From Nitriliruptoraceae bacterium (lineage in GTDB: Bacteria > Actinomycetota > Nitriliruptoria > Nitriliruptorales > Nitriliruptoraceae), in contig SLQK01000161.1 of assembly GCA_007131525.1 (NCBI GenBank), positions 1 to 6,419 of the forward strand: a DNA stretch of 6,419 nucleotides. The letters run 5' to 3'. The notes under the pieces are model-generated. The model saw nothing but the letters and a program-made list of their open reading frames with translations. It ran no database searches and had not been told where the DNA came from. How positions within the stretch are numbered: the first letter of the stretch is position 1; every line of letters begins with the position of its first letter. Made by a program: the position numbers and the translations under genes. Of this stretch, positions 1 to 5,904 are shown one piece after another.

Positions 1-641
1 GCGTTGCCGACCACGAAGGGCCAGAACGACAGGTTGAGCGCCAGGCCGTAGGCGAGCCCGGCGACCGCGGCGTAGGCCGCGAGCATCGCGAGCTCGGCGC
101 GCCCCCGGAGCGCGGGCAGGAGCCCGGCCCCGGCACCGACCCAGGCAGCCCCGAGCATCTGGAAGGGCAGCCACGGACCGACGCCGGCGGTGAGCAGCGC
201 GGAGGCGAACAGGGTGACCGCCCCCAGCACGAACCCGAACCCGGGCCCGTAGGCCCGACCGGCCAGCACCAGCAGGAAGAACACCGGCTCGAACCCGGCC
301 ACGCCGGTGCCCAGCGGCCGGAGCGCCGCGCCCACCGCCGCCAGGACACCGAGCATCGCGACGGTCTTGGCGTCCATACCGCCCTCGGCGAGCTGGGCGA
401 GCACCACCGCCAGCAGCAGGGGCAGCAGCAGGGCGAACAGCAGGGGCGCATCGGTGGCGTGGGCGAGCCCGCTGCCGGGCTGGGCCAGCAGGGGCCAGCC
501 GAAGGCGACCACCCCGACCGCGGAGACCAGCAGCAGCGCCGCCAGCGAGCGGGGTCCGATGCGCAGCTGCCCGCCGGTCCGCAGGGCCAGCGAGGTGACC
601 GCCGGTGCGGTCGGTTCGGTGGTGGTGCGCTCGTCGCTCAC
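1..641 (-). CDS. ECF transporter substrate-binding (S) component, C-terminus cut by window edge
   Basis: Integral membrane S component of an energy-coupling-factor importer; it would bind the vitamin substrate and dock on the T component and ATPases. 213 codons are visible and the reading frame is still open at base 1. After a polar N-terminus (1-30) come hydrophobic segments at about residues 34-53, 66-85, 94-107, 115-128, 135-153, 160-176 and 184-202. Recognisable actinobacterial S-component motifs are GVAGFEPVFFLLVLAGRAYG (113-132), PWLPFQMLGAAWVG (156-169) and YGLALNLSFWPF (198-209), recalled from the SCO2325-type family. The GTG start at 641-639 overlaps the ATPase stop as GTGA and has GGAGG 7 bases upstream. 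It is not CbiM-like, because there is no N-terminal His metal motif. The B12 riboswitch upstream of the operon suggests cobalamin or a cobalamin precursor; substrate is inferred, family is firm. Confidence 0.85.
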   Translation of the reverse strand, partial: MSDERTTTEPTAPAVTSLALRTGGQLRIGPRSLAALLLVSAVGVVAFGWPLLAQPGSGLAHATDAPLLFALLLPLLLAVVLAQLAEGGMDAKTVAMLGVLAAVGAALRPLGTGVAGFEPVFFLLVLAGRAYGPGFGFVLGAVTLFASALLTAGVGPWLPFQMLGAAWVGAGAGLLPALRGRAELAMLAAYAAVAGLAYGLALNLSFWPFVVGN

Positions 642-2257
642 GAGGCCACCTCCAGGCTCGCGCTGACCTCGTCCACGGTCAGCCACGGCAGGGGGGCCAC
701 GACCTTGGCGATCTGGGGGGCGAAGGCGGGCGAGCCGACGACGACCTCGCTGGTCGGTCCGTCGACCACCACCTCGCCGTCGGCCAGGACCACGGTGCGG
801 GTGGCGACGGCCGCGACCAGCTCCACGTCGTGGGTGGCGAGCACGACGGCCCGTCCCTCGGCGGCCAGCCGGCGGAGCAGGGTGACCAGCCGTCGCTTGG
901 CGGTGTAGTCGAGCCCGCGGGTGGGCTCGTCGAGCAGCACCACGGGCGGGTCGCTGACCAACTGGATCGCGAGCACCAGGGCGAGCCGCTGGCCCTCGGA
1001 CAGATCCCGGGGGTGGCGGTCGTGGTCCAGGTCGGGCACCAGCCCCTCCAGCAGCGCCGCGCAGCTGCCGGCCGCCAGGCCGGCGTCGTGGTCGGCCGCG
1101 TCGCACTCGGCGGCGACGGTCTCGGCGTAGAGCAGGTCCGCGGGCTCCTGGGGGACCAGGGCCACGAGACGGACCAGTTCGGCGGGGGAGAGGCGCGCCG
1201 GATCGTGACCGGCGACGGTGACCACCCCGTGGTCGGGTGCCAGCAGGCCGGTCCAGGCCCGCAGCAGGGTGGATTTGCCCGCGCCGTTGCGGCCCATGAC
1301 GGCCACCACCTCGCCGGCGGCGATCGACACATCCACGCCGCGCAACGCCACGGTCCGGCCGTAGGAGACGGCGAGACGGGCCGTGTGCACCACCGGTGCT
1401 GCGTCGGTGACGGGCAGGACGGCGCGGGTGGGTGGCGGCAGCTCCGCCAGGTCCCGGCGCAGGCCGGCGGCGCGTCGGCGGGCGTCACGGATCGTCAGCG
1501 GCAGCGGGGACCATCCCGCGAGCCGGCCGAGCTCGACGATCGGTGGGGCGATCGGGCTGGTCGCCATCACCTCGGCGGGGCTGCCGACCTCGATGGCGGC
1601 ACCGCCGCCCGGCAGGTGGACGATCCGGTCCGCGAAGGGCACCACCCGTTCCAGCCGGTGCTCGGCCAGTACCACGGTGATGCCGAGGTCGTGGACGAGC
1701 CGGTGGAGGGTGGCCAGCACCTCCTCGGCGGCCGGGGGGTCGAGCGCGGAGGTCGGCTCGTCCAGCACCAGCACCCGGGGGTGGGTGGTCAGCACCGAGC
1801 CGATCGCGACCCGCTGCCGTTCCCCGCCCGAGAGGGTGTCGAGGGGGCGGGCCCGCAGATCGGCCAGACCGAGCAGGTCGAGGGTCTCCTCCACCCGTCG
1901 TCGCATGACCTCCGGCGCCAGCCCGAGCGACTCCATGCCGTAGGCCAGCTCCTCCTCGACGACGTCGGTGACGAAGCCGGCCCGGGGGTCCTGCCCGACC
2001 ACGCCCACCACGTCGGCCAGCTCACGGGGCGGGTGGTTCGCGGTGTCGCGTCCGTCGACGACGACCCGGCCGTGCAAGGTCCCGCCGGTGAAGTGGGGGA
2101 CCAGGCCGTTGATGGTGCGGAGCAGGGTGGACTTGCCCGAGCCCGTCCGCCCCACCACCAGGCACAGCTCACCCTCCTCGACACGCAGGTCCACCCCCGA
2201 CAGGGCGGGGTGCAGGGAGCCGTGGTAGGTGACGCCGACGCCGTCGAGCTCGATCAC
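638..2257 (-). CDS. ECF transporter ATPase, two ABC domains fused in one chain
   Basis: 539-residue cytoplasmic ATP-hydrolysing subunit that powers the importer; two nucleotide-binding domains, normally separate EcfA and EcfA' proteins, are fused. Domain 1: Walker A GRTGSGKST (36-44), Q-loop Q89, signature LSGGE (142-146), Walker B with LVLDEP (163-168), H-loop H200. Domain 2: Walker A GRNGAGKST (322-330), Q-loop Q370, signature LSEGQ (419-423), Walker B with LLDEP (441-445), H-loop H476. All catalytic motifs are intact; the second signature deviates from LSGGQ, which fits the usual ECF ATPase asymmetry. A linker of about 45 residues (245-290) joins the halves. The frame is open further upstream to 2557, but GTG at 2257 is preferred: it overlaps the EcfT stop as GTGA, has GGAGG 7 bases upstream, and begins IELDGVGVTYHG, the normal start of an ABC domain. 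Confidence 0.95.
   Translation of the reverse strand: MIELDGVGVTYHGSLHPALSGVDLRVEEGELCLVVGRTGSGKSTLLRTINGLVPHFTGGTLHGRVVVDGRDTANHPPRELADVVGVVGQDPRAGFVTDVVEEELAYGMESLGLAPEVMRRRVEETLDLLGLADLRARPLDTLSGGERQRVAIGSVLTTHPRVLVLDEPTSALDPPAAEEVLATLHRLVHDLGITVVLAEHRLERVVPFADRIVHLPGGGAAIEVGSPAEVMATSPIAPPIVELGRLAGWSPLPLTIRDARRRAAGLRRDLAELPPPTRAVLPVTDAAPVVHTARLAVSYGRTVALRGVDVSIAAGEVVAVMGRNGAGKSTLLRAWTGLLAPDHGVVTVAGHDPARLSPAELVRLVALVPQEPADLLYAETVAAECDAADHDAGLAAGSCAALLEGLVPDLDHDRHPRDLSEGQRLALVLAIQLVSDPPVVLLDEPTRGLDYTAKRRLVTLLRRLAAEGRAVVLATHDVELVAAVATRTVVLADGEVVVDGPTSEVVVGSPAFAPQIAKVVAPLPWLTVDEVSASLEVAS
649..653 (-). promoter_or_regulatory. Ribosome-binding site for the S component gene
   Basis: GGAGG lies inside the last codons of the ATPase gene, 7 bases before GTG at 641. 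It fixes that GTG as the start and supports coupled translation. Confidence 0.75.
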
Positions 2258-3441
2258 GCGGCCACCTCCGGGGAGTGCGACGCCGAGGTGGCGGTCGGCT
2301 CGCCGGCCCGCCGGACCAGCCAGCGCGGGTCCCGGCGTGGCTGCCGGCGCGCAGCGGTGACCAGGGCCGGCGGCGGGGTGAGCCACGCGGGCAGGAGCGC
2401 GAGCAGGATGCCGACGGTCGCCGCTGCAGGCAACGGCACGGCCAGCAGCGGCCAGGGTGCCGGGTCGAGGGTGCCGGGTGCGCTGACGGAGGTCACGATC
2501 GTGCCGAGGCCGGCACTGACCCCCGCGGCGGCGGTCAACCACTCCGGTCCGGCCCACGGATCGGGTCGGTAACGGGTCCGGGTGACCCCGGCCCCCGCCA
2601 CGCGGAGCGAGGCCGCGGCGACCATGAGACCGAGCAGCAGCATGGGCAGCCCGAGGGCGGCGGGTCCGGTCCCGTCGAGCAGCCCGTAGAGGCCGACCAG
2701 GGTCCCGCCCAGGCCGAGCAGGGTCAGCGTCGTGGTCAGCCGGCGGGTGCGCAGCGGCACCGTCGCCCGGCGGCCGTAGCCGCGGGAGTCCATCGCCGCC
2801 GCCAGGGCGAGCGAGCGCTCCAGGGCGTCCTCGAGGACGGGCATCGCGACGGTCACGATCGATCGCAGCCCGCGGTCAGGGCGGCCACGCAGCCGGCGTG
2901 CCGCCCGGATCCGCTGGACCGAGGCGACCATCGACGGGGCGAAGGACAGCGAGACCACCACGGCGACCCCGACCTCGTACAGCGCGGCGGGGACCGTGGC
3001 CAACAGCCGCTTCGGGTTCGCGAGCGCGTTGGCGGCGCCGATGCACGCGAGCATCGTGGCCAGCCGCAACCCGTCGACCAGCGCCGCAGCCAGGGCGGTG
3101 TCGGTGATCGGTCCGCCGAGGCGCACCCCCGCGGCCCAGGACGGCAGGGCGACCTCCGGCAGGTCCACCAGGACGGTGCCGGGGGTGGCCGTGCCGAACA
3201 GGGTCTGGGCGACGACGCGGATCGCGATGACCACCAGTCCGAGCTTGAGGAACACCACGAAGGACCGCGCCCACGGCGCATCCGAGCGGCGCGAGGTCAC
3301 GACGTGACCGGCCACCGCGAGCACCAGCAGCAGCAGCCACGGGTTGGTCGTGCGCGACGCCGCGGTCGCCAGGCCCAGCGCCCACAACCACCACGCCCCC
3401 GGGTGGAGGGCGCGTGGCGGAGGCGGAGGCCGACGGGTCAC
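2254..3441 (-). CDS. EcfT/CbiQ-type transmembrane component of the ECF importer
   Basis: 395-residue polytopic membrane protein that couples the ATPases to the S component. Hydrophobic segments lie at about 17-47, 60-82, 116-140, 155-173, 235-255, 261-281, 300-320 and 332-352. The coupling region carries the two Arg-containing EcfT motifs: RAARRLRG (179-186) and MDSRGYGRR (217-225). The stretch TRTRYRPDPWAGPEW (287-301) is, from memory, typical of actinobacterial EcfT proteins in this operon type. The protein is longer than classical CbiQ (about 220-270 residues) because of about 170 residues after the second motif. The GTG at 3441 is chosen over earlier in-frame starts (frame open to 3669) because the earlier ones would lie inside the neighbouring gene. 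This start makes a GTGA overlap, with AGGG 8 bases upstream. No cbiM or cbiN lies beside it, so a cobalt-ion transporter is less likely than a vitamin ECF transporter. Confidence 0.92.
   Translation of the reverse strand: MTRRPPPPPRALHPGAWWLWALGLATAASRTTNPWLLLLVLAVAGHVVTSRRSDAPWARSFVVFLKLGLVVIAIRVVAQTLFGTATPGTVLVDLPEVALPSWAAGVRLGGPITDTALAAALVDGLRLATMLACIGAANALANPKRLLATVPAALYEVGVAVVVSLSFAPSMVASVQRIRAARRLRGRPDRGLRSIVTVAMPVLEDALERSLALAAAMDSRGYGRRATVPLRTRRLTTTLTLLGLGGTLVGLYGLLDGTGPAALGLPMLLLGLMVAAASLRVAGAGVTRTRYRPDPWAGPEWLTAAAGVSAGLGTIVTSVSAPGTLDPAPWPLLAVPLPAAATVGILLALLPAWLTPPPALVTAARRQPRRDPRWLVRRAGEPTATSASHSPEVAA
2265..2269 (-). promoter_or_regulatory. Ribosome-binding site for the fused ATPase gene
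   Basis: GGAGG within the final codons of the EcfT gene, 7 bases before GTG at 2257. It decides between this start and the longer open frame reaching 2557. The 16-base junction is nearly identical to the one at 638-653. Confidence 0.75.
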
Positions 3442-4454
3442 GACGGTGACCCTGTCCTGCGGAGCCGCTGGCGCCAGGTCAGCACCCCGATCCCGGCGAG
3501 CAGGCCGAGGCCGACGGCGCCACCCACCGGCGAGGTGGAGCTGTCGGCGTGGGTTGGGTGGGCGGCCAGCGTCGTCTCGGGCTCGTCGGTGGTGGTCGGA
3601 GCGGGCGCTGCGGGCTGCTCGTCGGCCGGGTCGCCGGGAGCGGGGTCGCCGGGCGGCGGATCCTCCCACTCGCCGGTGGCGACCGGGTCGGGTCGCCAGG
3701 AGGGCGCGGCCTCGGCCACCTCGTCGTCGGCTGCTGCGCCGGCGTCATCGCGACCGCCAGCACGGCCCGCCTCGTCGTCGCCCGCCGAGGCTGCTGGCGC
3801 CTCAGCGGTCGGTGCGGGGGTGGCCGACGTGCCAGCGGCGTTGCCGGTCGCGGTCGATCCCGCAGGGGCATCGCTGGTGCCGCTGCCGCTGCCCGCGCCC
3901 CCGCTGCTCGAGCCGGAGCGGCTGGCGCCGGTCGACGGAGCCGTGCTGTCGGATCCACCGCTCCCAGCGCCGTCGTCGGGCTCCGCTGGTGGTGGCGGCC
4001 GGTTGGCGGGTGGCGCCGTGCCCGGCGGTGCGGAGCCGTCCCCGAACCGCCACCCCTCGACGCTGCCCGGCGGGGGCGTGCGGGCGCCGGCACCAACGGT
4101 CGCGTAGGTCCAGGACCCACCCGCCTCGGCGTACCAGTAGGACCAGTAGGCGCTCGCCGGTGCCCCGTTGCAGGGATCCGGGCGCGCATCGATCGTGCAC
4201 ACCATCCCCGGGATGCGCGGTACGAAGGTGTAGGTGTGCCTGGCCTGCTGCAGGGCCGCGAGCCCGTCGGCCGGGCTGCCGGTGGCACACCGGGTCGACA
4301 GCGAGCCGCCCGCCGCCCGGGCGTCGACCACCACCCAGACCCCGTCACAGGTGTCGGCAGCTGCCGGCGGCGCCACGGGGCCGGCGAGCGTGAGCACGCT
4401 GACCAGCACCGCGACGACCGCAGCGAGGTGGACGGCCCGGGCGTGGGCGGTCAC
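3438..4454 (-). CDS. SCO2322-family secreted, membrane-anchored protein
   Basis: 338 residues, function unproven. Order: signal peptide (hydrophobic 10-25, likely cut after AAA33), a compact extracellular domain (34-140), a long Ala/Pro/Ser/Gly/Asp-rich stalk (about 141-305), one membrane helix (310-327) and a short Arg-rich cytoplasmic tail. The folded domain has four Cys (36, 56, 86, 95), suggesting two disulfides, and the family pattern IPGMVCTIDARPDPCN (81-96), YWSYWYAE (103-110), WTYA (115-118) and SVEGWRFG (131-138). This order recalls DUF4430, the C-terminal domain of transcobalamin, but the similarity is only by eye. The GTG start at 4454 forms a GTGA overlap with the gene before it; the frame is open upstream to 4877 but only this start gives a signal peptide. 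GGGAA 5 bases upstream is a weak ribosome site, so translation probably depends on coupling. Likely role: extracellular ligand capture for the importer. Confidence 0.85.
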   Translation of the reverse strand: MTAHARAVHLAAVVAVLVSVLTLAGPVAPPAAADTCDGVWVVVDARAAGGSLSTRCATGSPADGLAALQQARHTYTFVPRIPGMVCTIDARPDPCNGAPASAYWSYWYAEAGGSWTYATVGAGARTPPPGSVEGWRFGDGSAPPGTAPPANRPPPPAEPDDGAGSGGSDSTAPSTGASRSGSSSGGAGSGSGTSDAPAGSTATGNAAGTSATPAPTAEAPAASAGDDEAGRAGGRDDAGAAADDEVAEAAPSWRPDPVATGEWEDPPPGDPAPGDPADEQPAAPAPTTTDEPETTLAAHPTHADSSTSPVGGAVGLGLLAGIGVLTWRQRLRRTGSPS

Positions 4455-5743
4455 CGTGGTTCCCGGCGCGCGCGCAGACCGGTCGCGACCCCACCGACGA
4501 GCAGCAGGGCACCGAGAAGCAGGCCGAGCACCTGCCAGGTCGGTACCGAGGGCGACAGCCCCGAGTCGACCCGGGTGGGCCGCAGGATGTCCTGCTCGGC
4601 AGCTGGCTCCTCCTCGCGCTCGTCCCCGGCGTCGACGTCGGGCTCCGGCGACGCGTCGTCGGTGGGCTCGTCCGTGGGCTCGTCGTCGACAGCCTCGCAA
4701 GCCAGCCTCGGGACCGCGTCGCTGGCTCCTGCGCTGCTGATCGTGGCGAGGCTGGCTCCGACCAGACCCAGGATCGCCTGCGAGGTCGCGAGCTCGACCG
4801 AGCCTCGAGCGTCGACGTTGAAGGGGATCGCTCCGGGACTGTCGGAGTCGCAGCCGTCCTGCTGGCTCACGATCCATGTGGCCGCCGCGGCGGCTTCGTC
4901 CGCTGAGCCGGCCACGGTCAGGGCCGCCGCCGCGAGGCCGGTCGAGTTGGTGTTGACGCCGTCGGGTGAGGAGAAGCTGCCGTTCCCAGCCTGCACGCTC
5001 TCGAGCCAGGAGACCGAGGCCGCGACCGCGTCATCGGCCCCGACCGCGGCCAGCGCCTGGACCGCGAAGCCGGTGGTGTCGACCGAGGAGGTGCAGGTCT
5101 CCGGTGCGAACTGGCTCGGGAAGCCACCGTCGCCGCAGGCCTGGTCGACCAGCGCGGAGATCGCCTCCTCCGAGGGCGCGACTCCTGGCGCGCGGTGCAG
5201 TGCGAGGATCGCGAGCGCCTGGGTCAGCGGTGTGGAGAACTGCCCGAAATCGCTCCGGTCGCCGAACCGACCGACGATCCCGTCGGCGGGATCATCGATC
5301 TCCAGCGACAGCAGTTGCTCGACGAGGTCGATCCCGTCGGCGTCACGAGGATCACGATCGACGACCGACAGTCCGAGCGCCAGCTTGGCGGTGGCCCCGG
5401 CGTACGCGGCATCGTCGGCGTCGAAGCCCGCCCCTTGGGTGTAGGAGGCCGCCTGGGAGGTCACCCAGTCAGCGATGGCCTCGATGGTCGGGCCAGCCAC
5501 CCCGACCGCAGCCAGGGCGAACAGGACATCGATCGTCGGGCCGACGCTCGGCCCGAAGTCGCTCCCGACGGCTGGGTCGTCGGTCAGGGCGGTGACCAGC
5601 CAGCCGGCAGCAGCCTCGGCTGGATCATCGGTCGGGACGGGGTCGGCGAGGACGGGTCGGACGCCGACGACGGTGAGCAGCAGCGTGAGGGTGGTGAGCA
5701 GCGCGAGGGTGGTGCTGGTGGAGCGGGCGGTGGGACGAGCCAC
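4451..5743 (-). CDS. Secreted, membrane-anchored alpha-alpha-barrel protein (prenyltransferase/squalene-oxidase repeats, transcobalamin-like)
   Basis: 430 residues, first gene of the operon. Signal peptide with Arg3 and Arg7, hydrophobic 13-28, likely cut after VLA33. Residues 40-345 hold repeated helical hairpins of the terpenoid-cyclase/prenyltransferase toroid: TIDVLFALAAVG (70-81), GQFSTPLTQALAILAL (167-182), VDTTGFAVQALAAVG (221-235) followed by SWLESVQAGNGSF (245-257), NTNSTGLAAAALTVAG (264-279) followed by TWIVSQQDG (289-297), and ELATSQAILGLVG (317-329). Four Cys (203, 217, 298, 349) could form disulfides. An acidic stalk (350-390), a membrane helix (403-421) and an Arg-rich tail end the protein. 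Enzymatic activity is unlikely: I see no DxDD-type acid motif, and the protein is extracellular. The same fold forms the cobalamin-binding domain of intrinsic factor and transcobalamin, whose FSTPL-like segment it resembles. Start GTG at 5743 has GAAGG 7 bases upstream and lies behind the B12 riboswitch leader. Confidence 0.88.
   Translation of the reverse strand: MARPTARSTSTTLALLTTLTLLLTVVGVRPVLADPVPTDDPAEAAAGWLVTALTDDPAVGSDFGPSVGPTIDVLFALAAVGVAGPTIEAIADWVTSQAASYTQGAGFDADDAAYAGATAKLALGLSVVDRDPRDADGIDLVEQLLSLEIDDPADGIVGRFGDRSDFGQFSTPLTQALAILALHRAPGVAPSEEAISALVDQACGDGGFPSQFAPETCTSSVDTTGFAVQALAAVGADDAVAASVSWLESVQAGNGSFSSPDGVNTNSTGLAAAALTVAGSADEAAAAATWIVSQQDGCDSDSPGAIPFNVDARGSVELATSQAILGLVGASLATISSAGASDAVPRLACEAVDDEPTDEPTDDASPEPDVDAGDEREEEPAAEQDILRPTRVDSGLSPSVPTWQVLGLLLGALLLVGGVATGLRARREPR
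4662..4684 (-). repeat. Short tandem repeat inside the acidic stalk
   Basis: Two copies of an 11-base unit, gtgggctcgtc on the plus strand (4662-4672 and 4674-4684), spaced with a 12-base period. On the coding strand this gives the DEPTDEPTDD run in the stalk of the alpha-alpha-barrel protein. It is in frame and adds four residues, so it probably reflects stalk length variation and has no regulatory meaning. Confidence 0.6.
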
Positions 5744-5750
5744 GTGGGTG

Positions 5751-5755
5751 CCTTC
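5751..5755 (-). promoter_or_regulatory. Ribosome-binding site for the first operon gene
   Basis: GAAGG, 7 bases before the GTG at 5743. It lies at the far end of the leader RNA behind the riboswitch and the two hairpins, so it is a candidate site for translational control. I found no clear anti-Shine-Dalgarno partner by eye. Confidence 0.6.
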
Positions 5756-5807
5756 GGTGAGCGGTCCGAGACGGTGGTGCCCGCACGGATCTGCCCAGAG
5801 ACGACGA

Positions 5808-5848
5808 CGTCCCCCCGGTACACATGACCACGTGTACGCGGGAGGACG
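5808..5848 (-). promoter_or_regulatory. Strong 17-bp stem-loop in the leader between riboswitch and first gene
   Basis: In the minus-strand RNA, CGUCCUCCC (5848-5840) pairs with GGGGGGACG (5816-5808) over nine positions with one U-G wobble. After a 2x1 internal loop, GUACACGU (5837-5830) pairs with AUGUGUAC (5825-5818) with one G-U wobble, closing a GGUC tetraloop (5829-5826). As DNA, the inner part is a 20-base near-palindrome (5818-5837). No U-tract follows, so it is not a classical intrinsic terminator. It could be part of the expression platform, an RNA stabiliser, a pause site or a DNA operator. The structure is directly visible; the role is unknown. Confidence 0.7.
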
Positions 5849-5856
5849 GACGCTCG

Positions 5857-5880
5857 GGCGGAGCTCGCCCGGGCTCCGCC
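5857..5880 (-). promoter_or_regulatory. GC-rich hairpin with overlapping alternative pairings, candidate expression platform
   Basis: GGCGGAGC (5880-5873) and GCUCCGCC (5864-5857) form a perfect 8-bp stem with an 8-base loop. Two competing pairings exist: CGGGCG (5871-5866) with CGCCCG (5860-5855), and GGCUCC (5907-5902), just after the aptamer, with GGAGCC (5877-5872). Mutually exclusive helices right behind a riboswitch are what an expression platform would look like. No U-tract follows, so a Rho-independent terminator is doubtful. Confidence 0.5.
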
Positions 5881-5904
5881 CCGCAGACCTCGACGGTGGA
5901 TGGA

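Noticed and set aside
605..2572. 655-residue open frame on the plus strand, antisense to the ATPase
   Set aside because: Its translation is Gly/Gln/His/Arg-rich with no domain, and it is the mirror of a clear ABC ATPase; long antisense frames are expected at this GC.
2254..3441. Cobalt ion (CbiMNQO) transporter
   Set aside because: CbiQ-like T component is present, but no CbiM or CbiN is seen and the S component lacks the metal-binding N-terminus; the riboswitch fits cobalamin at least as well.
2258..4877. Longer upstream starts for the ATPase (to 2557), EcfT (to 3669) and SCO2322-type (to 4877) genes
   Set aside because: The extensions lie inside preceding genes and read as out-of-frame shadow sequence; the GTG starts in the GTGA overlaps have ribosome sites, signal peptides or domain starts that fit.
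2275..5444. Long plus-strand open frames (2275-4107 and 3549-5444) opposite the EcfT, SCO2322-type and barrel genes
   Set aside because: Low-complexity translations without recognisable motifs, covering strands where the minus-strand products have coherent signal peptides, membrane helices and motifs.
4451..5743. Reading the barrel protein as a true prenyltransferase or squalene cyclase
   Set aside because: It is exported and anchored, no DxDD-type acid motif is visible, and the operon holds no terpenoid genes; the repeats indicate the fold only.
5743..5750. CCACGTGG palindrome at the start codon of the barrel gene
   Set aside because: Eight-base GC-rich palindromes are common by chance here; part of it is the GTG start context, and no second copy with fixed spacing supports an operator.
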